Notes: generated by a model not told the origin, from the letters alone. DNA of 64,000 bases from Larkinella terrae (GCF_009668025.1 NZ_WJXZ01000001.1:599004-663003); one strand, 5' to 3'. Shown: positions 1 to 8,054, numbered from the stretch's first letter. A program made the numbers and translations.

Positions 1-1012
1 CCAAAACGCCACTGTCGTTGCCCAACCCGTTCGGGAAGCGGCTGGAAATCGAGTTCATCAAAATGTAGGTCGACGCCATCGACGACGCACACAGGAAGAT
101 AATTTTGGCGTTGAACGTCAGTTCTTCTTTCGTCAACTGATCGAGGACGCGCACGCCCGTCGCTTTTTTCTTCGCATCGTCGTAAATCAGGGACGTTACG
201 ATCGAGTGCGGCCGAAGCGTCAGATTCTTGGTTTTCATAGCCGCCGGTAAGGTTGCCGACTGCGTGCTGAAGTACGCGCCGAACGGACAACCCCGGCTGC
301 AGAGGTTCCGGTACTGGCACTGCGCCCGGCCCAGAGCGGTTTGCTGCGGAGTGGCCTTGGTGATGTGGGCAACGCGGCCAATCGTGATCGTCCGCTCCTT
401 GAATTTTTTCTCAACTTCGCCCTTAACGTGTTTTTCGAGGCAGTACATCTCCATGGGTGGCTGGAACTGGCCGTCGGGCAACTGCATCAGGCCGTCGCGC
501 GAACCGCTGACGCCGATGAATTTCTCCACGTGATCGTACCAGGGCGCAATGTCCTTGTACCGAATCGGCCAGTCGGCGCCGACGCCTTCTTTGGCGTTTG
601 CTTCAAAATCCAGATCGCCCAGCCGGTAGCTCTGGCGTCCCCACATCAGCGAGCGACCGCCCGTGTGGTAGCCCCGCATCCAGTCGAAACGTTTGTCTTC
701 CAGGTACGGATTTTCTTTATCGTTCACAAACAGGTAACTGGTAGCTTCCGAAACCGTATATCCTGTCCGGGCCTGCACCGCCTGTTCCTCCGCGATTTCG
801 GACGTCACCCGTCCCCGGTGCGGAAAACCCCAGGGGTCGGTCATGGCGGTTTTGTACCCTTCAATGTGTTTAATGTCTTCGCCCCGTTCGAGCATCAGGA
901 CTTTCAACCCCTTTTCGGTCAACTCCTTCGCGGCCCACCCCCCGCTGATCCCCGATCCAACCACAATGGCGTCGTAGGTAGTGGCTTTTATACTATCTAT
1001 GTTGAGATACAT
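1..1012 (-). CDS. GMC family oxidoreductase, partial (C-terminus beyond window)
   Basis: This is the N-terminal ~337 residues of a flavoprotein of the glucose-methanol-choline oxidoreductase family; the rest lies left of position 1. The start is the ATG at 1010-1012. A Rossmann FAD-binding motif follows at residues ~16-25 (VVGSGISGG) with the usual acidic strand end (LMLERG). Near residue 225 there is a cysteine cluster C-x5-C-x3-C, seen in the bacterial GMC proteins that work with a gluconate 2-dehydrogenase subunit 3 partner, and such a partner lies immediately upstream on the same strand. Known members of this pair oxidise sugars or glycosides in the periplasm and pass electrons to the respiratory chain; in Bacteroidota some are glucoside 3-dehydrogenases. 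The substrate here is unknown, so the function is inferred at family level only. Confidence 0.9.
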   Translation of the reverse strand, partial: MYLNIDSIKATTYDAIVVGSGISGGWAAKELTEKGLKVLMLERGEDIKHIEGYKTAMTDPWGFPHRGRVTSEIAEEQAVQARTGYTVSEATSYLFVNDKENPYLEDKRFDWMRGYHTGGRSLMWGRQSYRLGDLDFEANAKEGVGADWPIRYKDIAPWYDHVEKFIGVSGSRDGLMQLPDGQFQPPMEMYCLEKHVKGEVEKKFKERTITIGRVAHITKATPQQTALGRAQCQYRNLCSRGCPFGAYFSTQSATLPAAMKTKNLTLRPHSIVTSLIYDDAKKKATGVRVLDQLTKEELTFNAKIIFLCASSMASTYILMNSISSRFPNGLGNDSGVL

Positions 1013-1021
1013 GTTACTTGG

Positions 1022-1120
1022 AATGAATAATGAACAATTAATAATGAACAAGCTGCCGCACGCGCGACCCAATGACTAATGACTTTCTCTTTCATTATTC
1101 ATTGTTAATTGTTCATTTTT
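1022..1120. repeat. Intergenic inverted repeat, family A (TGAACAAT word)
   Basis: The gap between the two dehydrogenase genes is filled by an imperfect palindrome. The left arm (1022-1051) and right arm (1091-1120) share about 20 nt of complementarity with one mismatch, built from repeated TGAACAAT/TGAATAAT words. The right arm runs into the stop codon of the subunit 3 gene (1119-1121). The loop begins GCTGC-CGCACGC, and a similar loop start is found in the second copy at 18499-18559. It could act as an intercistronic RNA hairpin, but no U-run terminator is evident. Confidence 0.75.
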
Positions 1121-1709
1121 AGGTTGCCCAGGCTTTCTGGCCCGGTTTCAGATCAACGCACCCCTGGAACCGGCCCGGAACGGCGATGTACGACAACGCC
1201 TGGGTAGCACCGATTTCCGAGGTAAAGTACCCATTCAGCGTCAGTGTTTTCAGGGTGTTGAAGAAAGGAGTCGTCCGTTTGTCTGCCGGCATCGAAGCCA
1301 TGGCTTTCCGCTGTTCGGCGGCCTCGGCCTGGAGCTTCGTCATGATGTCGTTCTTCTGAGTCGTGTCGAGCGCGACGAAATTTTTGCTGTAGGCCGCCTG
1401 ACTCAGTTCGTTGGTATGTGCCAGTCCGTCCAGAAACGTCTTCTGATCTTTTTGCGGGTAACAGTCTTTCAGGATGATATCAATGATTTCATTGACTTTG
1501 GCGGCTTTTGCACCGGGGGTACTGGTCGTGGGGATAATGACTTCGGTCATTTCAGCGACCATCGTATCCTGGTCGGCCGTAAACAACAGAGGCTTTCCGC
1601 TAAACGCCCGCTTCGTGGCCGATGCTTCGAGCGTATCCGCGAGTGCAGGCAGCGCCAGGGTGGTCCCCATCAAGGCCGCAACCCGCATCAAGGCATCTCT
1701 TCTGTTCAT
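1119..1709 (-). CDS. Gluconate 2-dehydrogenase subunit 3 family protein
   Basis: A 196-residue protein starting at the ATG at 1707-1709. It begins MNRRDALMRVAALMG and continues to ALPALA, which looks like a twin-arginine-type export signal although only one RR pair is visible. The body (EVIIPTTSTPGAKAAKVNEII, given here only as its general shape: ELT/VIIP-T-TPGA-AA-V) matches the small helical subunit 3 of membrane-bound gluconate 2-dehydrogenase complexes, which accompanies a GMC flavoprotein. Such a flavoprotein is encoded just downstream, and the two are probably co-transcribed and act together in the periplasm. A longer reading upstream to 1814 is possible, but it would prefix the signal peptide with 35 poorly structured residues, so I reject it. 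Confidence 0.85.
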   Translation of the reverse strand: MNRRDALMRVAALMGTTLALPALADTLEASATKRAFSGKPLLFTADQDTMVAEMTEVIIPTTSTPGAKAAKVNEIIDIILKDCYPQKDQKTFLDGLAHTNELSQAAYSKNFVALDTTQKNDIMTKLQAEAAEQRKAMASMPADKRTTPFFNTLKTLTLNGYFTSEIGATQALSYIAVPGRFQGCVDLKPGQKAWAT

Positions 1710-1828
1710 ATTATTACGTAAAAGATTAGTGAGATTCAATAAAGTAACGGAATTATCCATGACAAATATACTCAAACGATCGGCTATTTGTACGGTGTTT
1801 GGTAGGTTTCGCAATAAATAATGAGGGG

Positions 1829-1926
1829 ATGATTGACCACCGACGATTGACCGCTGACCATTGACGGCTGACGATAGACCATTGACGATGGTCGGCGGTC
1901 AATCGTCAATGGTCTATCGTCAATCC
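1829..1926. repeat. Intergenic inverted repeat, family B (GACCATTGAC word)
   Basis: The 315-bp gene-free stretch between subunit 3 and the divergent sigma factor gene holds tandem degenerate copies of TGACCAT/TGACGAT. Inside it lies a perfect 21-nt inverted repeat with arms at 1869-1889 and 1902-1922, separated by a 12-nt loop. A second member of the same word family occurs at 23740-23829. Apart from this element, I see only possible promoter sequence for the sigma factor in the gap, with no clear -7 box. Confidence 0.8.
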
Positions 1927-2024
1927 TCCCCTTCCATCCTCCCCATTCCACCCTTCATCCCTTTTTTTACGGTTTGGGCACTGCCCGTACAATATCCGCT
2001 GTTTTCATCCGACTTCCCTAATGT

Positions 2025-2675
2025 ATGAGAAACGTTGCGCTATCAGCCTCCATCAATCCGGAAGGAACCGACCGTTCCGCTCCCGACGCACGGCAACCCG
2101 ACGGGGCGGCCGGGATGGTTCAGCGCGAACGTCCCCGCCTGCTGGATTTTATCCGTCGACGGCTCCCGACGCGCGAGGATGCCGAAGACCTCCTGCAGGA
2201 TGTGCTGATGGACTGGGCCGAAATTGACCGGCGCACGCAGTTGCCCTCGCCGACGGAGCCGCTCACCCAGCCCATCGAACACCTGGCTGGCTGGCTGTTT
2301 GCGGTGGCGCGTCGGAAAATTATCGACTGGTACCGGAAAAAACGGACGGTTTCGCTCGAGGATCAATACGCGGGTTATGCCGACGACGATGGCGAACCGC
2401 TGCTGATGGCGGGTTTACTGCCCGCCAGCGACGCATCCGCCGACGAGGTGCTGATGCGGGAAGCGATTATGGAAGCCGTCATGGAAGCGGTTTCGGAACT
2501 GCCCGACGATCAGCGCGAGGTATTTGTCCGGCACGAACTGGATGGGCAAAGTTTCCGCGACATGGCCGACGAAACCGGTATTCCGATCAACACGCTGCTG
2601 TCGCGCAAACGCTACGCGGTTTTGTACCTCCGGGAGCGCCTGCGGGACTTATACGAAGACTGGATCACTAACTAA
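2025..2675 (+). CDS. RNA polymerase sigma factor, sigma-70/ECF type
   Basis: A 216-residue sigma factor. Region 2 covers about residues 30-105, with the core-binding helix (REDAEDLLQDVLMDW) and the -10-recognition segment (LAGWLFAVARRKIIDWYRKK). A linker of ~45 residues follows, then region 4 (ELPDDQREVFVRHELDGQS and the helix-turn-helix FRDMADETGIPINTLLSRKR). No anti-sigma gene is visible next to it. Instead two small membrane proteins follow on the same strand with a 12-nt gap and are probably in its operon and regulon. An alternative ATG at 2021 is in another frame. The target genes are unknown. Confidence 0.92.
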   Translation: MRNVALSASINPEGTDRSAPDARQPDGAAGMVQRERPRLLDFIRRRLPTREDAEDLLQDVLMDWAEIDRRTQLPSPTEPLTQPIEHLAGWLFAVARRKIIDWYRKKRTVSLEDQYAGYADDDGEPLLMAGLLPASDASADEVLMREAIMEAVMEAVSELPDDQREVFVRHELDGQSFRDMADETGIPINTLLSRKRYAVLYLRERLRDLYEDWITN

Positions 2676-2687
2676 ACATCAAGTACT

Positions 2688-3005
2688 ATGGAATTCATGT
2701 GGATTTTAAAAGGATTGGGCTTTCTGGCCCTCGGCATCGGCCTCTTTTTTCTAGTAACGCTGGTCGTCATGCGGCTTTGGAACTGGCTGGTGCCTGCGGT
2801 TTTTAACGGCCCGAAAATACGGTTTGTGCAGGCACTGGGACTTTTGTTCCTAACCCGACTGCTGGTGGGCGGTTTTGGTTTCGGTGGGGCGCACGGCGGA
2901 CACTGGCGCGGCCATCCCGGTTTTGATCGCCATCACGCGGCCGTTTGCCAACCCTACGACAAGTCACCGAATGAGTCAAAAACCGAAAAAACGATTGAAC
3001 AATAA
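2688..3005 (+). CDS. Small membrane protein, first of a paralogous pair
   Basis: A 105-residue protein starting 12 nt after the sigma factor stop. It has one or two hydrophobic helices (about residues 5-30 and 45-62), then a Gly/His-rich stretch and a hydrophilic tail. The segment LWNWLVPAVFNGPKIRFVQA is clearly related to the next gene, so the two form a tandem duplicate. No known catalytic motif is visible. Its position behind an ECF sigma factor suggests an envelope-stress or sigma-control function, but that is inference. The C-terminal tail differs completely from its paralogue. Confidence 0.7.
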   Translation: MEFMWILKGLGFLALGIGLFFLVTLVVMRLWNWLVPAVFNGPKIRFVQALGLLFLTRLLVGGFGFGGAHGGHWRGHPGFDRHHAAVCQPYDKSPNESKTEKTIEQ

Positions 3006-3055
3006 CGGTTGAAAACGAACCATTCAACCATCAAACCATTACAACCATTCAATGA
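3006..3055. repeat. Short intercistronic word repeat, family C (ATGGTTGGA word)
   Basis: The whole 46-nt gap between the two small membrane protein genes consists of degenerate copies of AACCATTCAACC/AACCATT, with a short inverted copy GGTTGA at its start (about 3008-3013). It shares its word with larger members at 44986-45096 and 57650-57740, so I place it in that family. It is too short to be sure. Confidence 0.45.
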
Positions 3056-3513
3056 AAATGAAACGCTTTTGGATTAAACGCGTAGTTGGCGGTATTCTAT
3101 TCGCCTTGGTTTTTATACTGGCGGCTGGCTGGGCCGTATCGAGTCTCTGGAACTGGCTCATCCCGGCTTTATTCGCCGGACCGGTTATCACATTCGGACA
3201 AGCTTTAGGTCTGTTGCTGCTGAGCCGGATTCTGGTCGGTTTTCGCGGAGGCTGGGGTGGCCGCCGGTGGGGTGGCGGTGGCTGGGGCGGTGGTCCCCAC
3301 ATGCACCCTGAAGGAGCCTTCTGGCGCGAGAAACTGTCGAATCGCTGGCAGAACATGACGCCCGAAGAACGAAAGGAGTTCAAGCAAAAAATGAAAGAAC
3401 AATGGAAAGGCGGCTGCGGCCCCGGCCGACGCGGTTTTGGCCGTCGCTGGGAGGACAAATCCGAGCCCGCGCAACCGGGAAATCCCGCTGAGCCAACGGC
3501 TACGAATCTTTAA
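3052..3513 (+). CDS. Gly-rich membrane protein, second of the paralogous pair
   Basis: A 153-residue protein. Residues ~8-30 form a membrane helix, and LWNWLIPALFAGPVITFGQA followed by LGLLLLSRILVG parallels the preceding gene. After a Gly/Trp/Arg-rich linker there is a helical segment (WREKLSNRWQNMTPEERKEF then KQKMKEQW) that resembles the short helical repeats of Spy/CpxP-like periplasmic proteins, and then a disordered Pro/Glu-rich end. The resemblance is weak and does not fix a function. It is probably co-expressed with the sigma factor upstream, and a strong terminator follows. Confidence 0.75.
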   Translation: MKMKRFWIKRVVGGILFALVFILAAGWAVSSLWNWLIPALFAGPVITFGQALGLLLLSRILVGFRGGWGGRRWGGGGWGGGPHMHPEGAFWREKLSNRWQNMTPEERKEFKQKMKEQWKGGCGPGRRGFGRRWEDKSEPAQPGNPAEPTATNL

Positions 3514-3532
3514 TTTTGAGTTTGCTTTATTG

Positions 3533-3568
3533 AAGTCGGCCAAGAGTTTCTCTCGGCCGACTTTTTTT
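3533..3568 (+). terminator. Intrinsic terminator after the sigma factor operon
   Basis: A 9-bp perfect stem, AAGTCGGCC (3533-3541) with GGCCGACTT (3555-3563), encloses a 13-nt loop and is followed by a run of T to 3568. It marks the end of the transcript of the sigma factor and the two membrane proteins. Confidence 0.9.
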
Positions 3569-3679
3569 GTGGTTGGTCATTTGAACGGTCATTTTAAAAA
3601 CCGGTTATACAATTTTACGGGGCTGCAACATCTGTCGGCCCGCCAATGCAGTATATAATGCGATCAGGAAACCGCCCGT

Positions 3680-4324
3680 ATGAACGTATCGCTGAAACAA
3701 ACCGCCGTCACCACATTGCTGCTGCTCATCGCCTGGATTGTGGTTGATTTTACGATCGACAAACCCACCGACCACCGGCAGTTCGACGCCCGCGAAGTAG
3801 CGCGGCTGGACGCCGACATGTGGCGTTCCTACTATGATCGGCGTCCGGTGAAATTGTTTTTTCAGTTAGCGGAGGTGATGCGGTCGCAATACGGCGCACC
3901 GTTCTGGCGGTCGTTTGCCATTGCGTACCGGGCCGGAAAAGCCGCTTTTGTTTTTAAAGACGGGCGAAACCGGAACGAATATAATCAGGCGCTCCCGGAA
4001 CTGGAACGGTATTTCACCTACCTGAATGAGCTGAGCCAAACGCGTTTTGACGTACCAAAAACAGCCCGGCTTGAGCTGGAATGGTGGATTGTGCGTCGGG
4101 AAAAAGACCGGTTTACACCCGCCGACTGGGAACGCTTACTCGCCGAAGAAGCCGGTTTGCTGTATCATCTGCCCGCGGACCGATTCCGAGCGTATGCCCG
4201 GTTTCGCACCGAAGCCATGCTTTACCGCGATGCCCGCAACGACCGGATGACTGAAGCCGACTGGCAGCGCGTCCGGCAATTGCTCGACCGGTCGTGGCTG
4301 GCTTTTCATCAGGCGGTTCAGTGA
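3680..4324 (+). CDS. Hypothetical exported or membrane-anchored protein
   Basis: A 214-residue protein of unknown function. Residues ~8-27 (TAVTTLLLLIAWIVVDFTI) form a signal anchor; the rest is mainly helical and charged, with many Arg, Trp and Tyr residues (for example ELEWWIVRREKDRFTPADWE). I recognise no domain. Its base composition matches the surroundings. It ends 7 nt before the convergent gene at 4332 with no clear terminator hairpin between them. Confidence 0.65.
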   Translation: MNVSLKQTAVTTLLLLIAWIVVDFTIDKPTDHRQFDAREVARLDADMWRSYYDRRPVKLFFQLAEVMRSQYGAPFWRSFAIAYRAGKAAFVFKDGRNRNEYNQALPELERYFTYLNELSQTRFDVPKTARLELEWWIVRREKDRFTPADWERLLAEEAGLLYHLPADRFRAYARFRTEAMLYRDARNDRMTEADWQRVRQLLDRSWLAFHQAVQ

Positions 4325-4331
4325 AAACCGC

Positions 4332-4766
4332 TTAAATGGTTTTTTTTGAAATCAGTTTACTGATCGCGACATCATTGATGGAAATGATCTCTTTGGCCGC
4401 GATCGCCGGTTCCAGGTCGATCGCGCGGAGGTTTACGCTGATCCCGCCTTTGGGCCGCACCAGCGCGACGTAACGTTTCTCATCGCCGGTTCCGACTTCC
4501 CGAAACTCTTTGATCTGGGCGTATTTGTAACTGTACCCTTCTTCCAGACCGGCGGTTTTCTGACCAAACTTCTCGAACGACGTATAAATGTGCTGATACC
4601 CGCCCGACGACAAACCGCCCGCGCCAAACCGCACTTTATCACCCGCTTTCAACACAAGGCCCTTTTTTGTCGTAATCGGCCCGCTCACTTTCGTTCCGGA
4701 AGCAGGTAACTGCGCCAGGCAGTTCATTGAAAAACAGAAAAGTGCAAAAAACAGGATCGGTTTCAT
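4332..4766 (-). CDS. Hypothetical secreted protein
   Basis: A 144-residue protein with an N-terminal signal peptide (MKPILFFALFCFSMNCLAQ), probably cleaved after LAQ or, less likely, lipidated at the Cys. The mature part is short and looks like a beta-rich domain (KAGDKVRFGAGGLSSGGYQH, YVALVRPKGG). I do not recognise a family. It lies downstream of the RmlD-like gene on the same strand, separated by a family D word repeat. Confidence 0.65.
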   Translation of the reverse strand: MKPILFFALFCFSMNCLAQLPASGTKVSGPITTKKGLVLKAGDKVRFGAGGLSSGGYQHIYTSFEKFGQKTAGLEEGYSYKYAQIKEFREVGTGDEKRYVALVRPKGGISVNLRAIDLEPAIAAKEIISINDVAISKLISKKTI

Positions 4767-4790
4767 AACGGGTCAGGGGTTTAGTTTTTG

Positions 4791-4886
4791 GGCGATGGGG
4801 CAGAGGGGTAAGAGCATGGGGCAGAGGGTTGCTTCGCAAAATTAGAACGCGTCAGCCAACCCTCTGCCCTTGCCCCTCTGCCCCTA
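4791..4886. repeat. Intergenic inverted repeat, family D (GGGGCAGAG word)
   Basis: A purine-rich left arm (about 4795-4831, repeats of GGGGCAGAG and GGGGTAAGAG) is complementary to a pyrimidine-rich right arm (about 4856-4886, CCAACCCTCTGCCC and CCCCTCTGCCCC) across a 24-nt loop. The right arm includes the stop codon of the RmlD-like gene at 4884-4886. A second full member lies at 29681-29760 and a lone arm at 39965-39990. Confidence 0.75.
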
Positions 4887-5783
4887 TAGCTGCGCGGCCA
4901 GAACCGCAATTCCTTCTTCAAAACTTTTCGGTTCATACCCCAGCACGCGACGTGGTTTGTCCAAAACGAAACCGGTGCGCGGAGGCCGTCGGGCCGGTTG
5001 CGAAAAGGTCGACGAATCGGCCTGGGTGATGAGCGACTTGTCGAGCTGGAAGAAATCGGCGGTCTGCATGGCCATTTCGTAGGGCGTCAAAAAGTCTTTG
5101 CCGGAAATATTAAAAATTCCTTCCGCTTCCTGATCCGCAATGAGCCAGCAGCCCAATGCCAGATCTTCGGCCAGCGTCGGCGTACGCCATTGATCGGTGA
5201 CCACTTTAATGGTTTTTCCGTCTTCCAGCGACTTTTTCACCCACAGAATAATATTGGTGCGACTCATGTCGTGGGCAATGCCGTAAACCAGAACCGTCCG
5301 GGCAATGGCCCATTTGATACCTGAATGAATAACGGCTTTTTCGGCGGCATATTTGCTCCAGCCGTAGAAACTGATCGGATTGGCGTCGGCCTCTTCGGTA
5401 TAAGGGCCGCTGGCGCCGTCGAAAATAAAATCCGTCGAAACGTGGACCAGAAACGTACTATTTATGCGGCTGGCTTCCACCAGATACTCAACAGCCCGCA
5501 CGTTCTGCGCCCAGCACGCATCTTTTTCCGACTCGCACTGGTCCACGTTGGTCATGGCCGCTGTGTGAATAATGACGTCCGGTTTGGTCTCGCCAACCAC
5601 ATCCAGCACCTGCTGACGATTGGTAATGTCCATCGACTCGTAGCGATACCCGTCGGAATTTGGCAGCCGATTGGCCCCGCGCGCCGTGGCAACCAGGTCA
5701 ATACCCGGTTTCTGAGTCAGCAAATCGACTAATTTCTGTCCCAGCAGACCGTTGGAACCCGTAATGAGAATGCGTTTTTTCAT
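4884..5783 (-). CDS. RmlD-like SDR family reductase (dTDP-4-dehydrorhamnose reductase-like)
   Basis: A 299-residue extended/RmlD-type short-chain dehydrogenase. The N-terminal nucleotide-binding motif is ILITGSNGLLGQ. Further visible features are the conserved AAMTNVDQCE segment, DFIFDG, and the catalytic pattern Y-x-x-S-K (FYGWSKYAAEKAV at ~residue 135-147). The family reduces the 4-keto group of dTDP-sugars or acts on related sugar nucleotides; no other rhamnose genes are near, so the substrate is open. I chose the ATG at 5783, which gives the standard N-terminus; an in-frame start at 5825 would overlap the cyclophilin stop. Confidence 0.85.
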   Translation of the reverse strand: MKKRILITGSNGLLGQKLVDLLTQKPGIDLVATARGANRLPNSDGYRYESMDITNRQQVLDVVGETKPDVIIHTAAMTNVDQCESEKDACWAQNVRAVEYLVEASRINSTFLVHVSTDFIFDGASGPYTEEADANPISFYGWSKYAAEKAVIHSGIKWAIARTVLVYGIAHDMSRTNIILWVKKSLEDGKTIKVVTDQWRTPTLAEDLALGCWLIADQEAEGIFNISGKDFLTPYEMAMQTADFFQLDKSLITQADSSTFSQPARRPPRTGFVLDKPRRVLGYEPKSFEEGIAVLAAQL

Positions 5784-5802
5784 ATGCGATGAGCCCCTAT
5801 CT

Positions 5803-6516
5803 TCACTTTTGGTAGGTATATCCAAACTGTTTCGTAATCTTCTTTTTTTTCATCCACTCGCCCGAAACCGTCATGCGCAGGTCTTTATTGGGGCGATTGA
5901 GCGGGTTGGCGGGCTGTTTGGCAATGCTGTCCACCACAGCTAATCCATCAATAACCTCGCCAAAAACCGTGTAGTTACCGTCTAGATGTGGAGTTCCGCC
6001 TAGTGTTTTATACACCTGCTCCTGAGCTTCGGTTGGCTGACGTCCTTTCATCTGCGCGATCCGTTCGGTCTGTTTCTGAAAATCCTCGTCGTTCCAGACC
6101 CGGCCCTGCACCACGTAAAACTGACAGCCGCTCGACGCTTTTTCGGGATTGTTGTTACGGGCAGCCGCCAGCGCTCCTTTTTTGTGGAATAATTCAGGAA
6201 CAAACTCCGCCGGAATCGTGTAGCCCACGTCACCATTGCCCAGCATCTGGTCCGCTTTGGCCGTCCGCGACTCCGGATCTCCGCCCTGAATCATAAAATT
6301 CTGAATGATCCGGTGAAACAGCAACCCGTCGTAAAACTTCTCTTTTGTCAGCTTGATGAAATTCTCCTTGTGTTTCGGCGTCTGGTCATACAAAATCAGC
6401 CGCATGATTCCGAAATCCGTATTGATCGTCACCAGATAATCCTTCCGTTTGGACGGTTTCTTCGCCAGAACCGGCGCGGCAATCAGCAGGGCAATGAGCA
6501 GAATACAGATCCGCAT
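5803..6516 (-). CDS. Peptidyl-prolyl cis-trans isomerase, cyclophilin type, exported
   Basis: A 237-residue cyclophilin with a signal peptide (MRICILLIALLIAAPVLA). The catalytic core is visible: FDGLLFHR-like sequence (FYDGLLFHRIIQNFMIQGGD), the GxLAAAR segment, and SGCQFYVVQG in place of the classical SQFF. It also carries a family-typical insertion (DEDFQKQTERIAQ) before HLDGNYTVFGEVIDG. It should speed proline isomerisation of proteins in the periplasm. The RmlD-like gene starts 19 nt after its stop, so the two are probably co-transcribed. Confidence 0.95.
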   Translation of the reverse strand: MRICILLIALLIAAPVLAKKPSKRKDYLVTINTDFGIMRLILYDQTPKHKENFIKLTKEKFYDGLLFHRIIQNFMIQGGDPESRTAKADQMLGNGDVGYTIPAEFVPELFHKKGALAAARNNNPEKASSGCQFYVVQGRVWNDEDFQKQTERIAQMKGRQPTEAQEQVYKTLGGTPHLDGNYTVFGEVIDGLAVVDSIAKQPANPLNRPNKDLRMTVSGEWMKKKKITKQFGYTYQK

Positions 6517-6566
6517 AATGATTCGAGTTTTCTCTTTTTTCTCCTGTCTATCCTCTCTTGTCTGAA

Positions 6567-7010
6567 TTACAATTTCAACGCAAAGTGGTGACTGACAATG
6601 TTAAACCGCTTGTTGAGGTACAGGCGGTGGGCGTCGTACCGCTGCGGATTGTGGCCGGAATCAAGCGTTACCACACTGCAACCCGCTTTTCGGGCTTCGT
6701 CAATCACAAAATCGAGCAGTTGGCTGGCGTAGCCGTTGCCGCGCTGGTCGGGCAGGGTTGATAAATCATCGATGTAGAGGGTTTTTCCGCTAAAAAGCAG
6801 ATTCATATACCGGTAGCCAATAGCGGCAGGCGCCACGGTTTCGGCCGGATTCCGATCGGAATTATCGACGTAAGCCACGACATACCGGTCATTTTTCTGC
6901 ATGAACACAATCTGTTCCAGCGCTTTTTCTGCGGTCAGGTGCGGACGCAGGGCCAGCATAGCGGGAATGCAGCGTTGAATGTCGGCTTCAGTCTGAGCAA
7001 TTTTAATCAT
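6567..7010 (-). CDS. GNAT family N-acetyltransferase
   Basis: A 147-residue acetyltransferase. The acetyl-CoA-binding motif A is DLSTLPDQRGNGYASQLLDF (about residues 82-101, with Q/R-x-x-G-x-G), preceded by the beta strand KTLYIDDL and followed by the motif B region (YDAHRLYLNKRFNIVSHHF). The substrate cannot be predicted. It lies 26 nt downstream of hemC on the same strand and may share its transcript. Confidence 0.88.
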   Translation of the reverse strand: MIKIAQTEADIQRCIPAMLALRPHLTAEKALEQIVFMQKNDRYVVAYVDNSDRNPAETVAPAAIGYRYMNLLFSGKTLYIDDLSTLPDQRGNGYASQLLDFVIDEARKAGCSVVTLDSGHNPQRYDAHRLYLNKRFNIVSHHFALKL

Positions 7011-7036
7011 GGTTGGAGGATGGTCTGGCCGACAAG

Positions 7037-7960
7037 TTACAAGTTTTGTCGAACCGCACGCAAGATTTCATCCCCGCCTTTGGCTAAAATACTTTCGGCC
7101 AGATCGTGGCCAATTTGCTCGGCATCCGCCAGCGGACCGCTAAACCGGTCGCGCAGCAACTCGCTGCCGTCCAGCCGAACCACGCCACCCGTCAGCGTCA
7201 ACCCGTCGTTTTCCAGGGTCGCCAGGCCAAAAACCGGTATGCTGCAACCGCCTTCCAACCGGCGTAAAAACGCCCGCTCGGCCTTCAGACAGGCTTCGGT
7301 CGGTTCGTGATTGGTGAGCTGGCGAACCATATTCAGTTTATCGATCGGCAAGCTGGCCGCAGCTTCGATGGCTACGCTGCCCTGCCCCACGGCGGGCGTA
7401 AAATCCTGAACCGGCAGGTGCTCGGCAATCAGGTCGTCGTATTCCATCCGGTGAACGCCCGCATACGCCAGCAGTAGCGCATCGCACTGGCCTTCTTCCA
7501 GTTTGCGCAACCGGGTCTGGAGATTGCCCCGCATGTCGACGGTTGTGATGTGCGGACAAAAATGCTTCAGCATGGCCACCCGGCGCGTCGACGAGGTGCC
7601 GACCACAAATTCACGGCCACCCGTCAGCGACAGGCCTTTGTCGTGGCTCACCAGCACGTCATTCACCCGTTCGCGTTCCGTAAAGGCAATAATGGACAGA
7701 TCGTCGGGCAATGACGATTGCAGGTCTTTGGCGCTGTGCACGGCAATATCGATGGTTCCGGCCCGAAGCTGGTCTTCCAGTTCCTGCGTAAAAACGCCCT
7801 TGCTGCCAATCTTCGACAGGGAACGATCCAGAATCTGATCGCCTTTGGTTTCAATCAGCACCAGTTCCGAATCCACGTTGGCGGTTTTCAGCAACCCCTG
7901 AATGTAATACGCCTGCCAAAGCGCCAGCTTGCTGCCGCGCGTTCCAATTTTTATGTTCAT
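7037..7960 (-). CDS. hemC: Hydroxymethylbilane synthase (porphobilinogen deaminase)
   Basis: This 307-residue enzyme condenses four porphobilinogen molecules to hydroxymethylbilane in haem synthesis. The N-terminus (IGTRGSKLALWQA), the core HSAKDLQ with the catalytic aspartate region, STRRVAMLKH and the cofactor-anchoring cysteine in LEGGCSIPVFG (near residue 241) are all present, and the length is normal. The start is the ATG at 7958-7960. The gene stands alone among unrelated genes. A hairpin or pseudoknot-like structure lies 60-95 nt upstream of the start. Confidence 0.97.
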   Translation of the reverse strand: MNIKIGTRGSKLALWQAYYIQGLLKTANVDSELVLIETKGDQILDRSLSKIGSKGVFTQELEDQLRAGTIDIAVHSAKDLQSSLPDDLSIIAFTERERVNDVLVSHDKGLSLTGGREFVVGTSSTRRVAMLKHFCPHITTVDMRGNLQTRLRKLEEGQCDALLLAYAGVHRMEYDDLIAEHLPVQDFTPAVGQGSVAIEAAASLPIDKLNMVRQLTNHEPTEACLKAERAFLRRLEGGCSIPVFGLATLENDGLTLTGGVVRLDGSELLRDRFSGPLADAEQIGHDLAESILAKGGDEILRAVRQNL

Positions 7961-8020
7961 GGGTTGAAATACCCTTTAAAAACCGTATCAAAAATAAAGG
8001 CGGCAAGTTATTCAAGAATT

Positions 8021-8054
8021 GCTTGCCGACCAACGAAAAGGCAAGCGGGGTTGG
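8021..8054. other. Possible H-type pseudoknot in the hemC leader
   Basis: A 7-bp stem GCTTGCC (8021-8027) with GGCAAGC (8040-8046) has CCAAC (8030-8034) in its loop, complementary to GTTGG (8050-8054) just beyond the stem. The order of the four strands fits an H-type pseudoknot on either strand. It lies upstream of hemC, in the 5' leader if transcription starts further right. There is no known riboswitch match. Confidence 0.4.

Noticed and set aside
341..1030. 229-codon plus-strand frame opposite the GMC oxidoreductase
   Set aside because: It is antisense to a gene with clear FAD-binding motifs and has no recognisable features.
2688..3005. Frameshift in the first small membrane protein that would restore similarity to the second
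   Set aside because: Reading the other two frames beyond ~2920 gave no sequence resembling the paralogue's C-terminal part.
8021..8054. Known riboswitch upstream of hemC
   Set aside because: The sequence fits no riboswitch class I know; only a generic pseudoknot geometry is supported.
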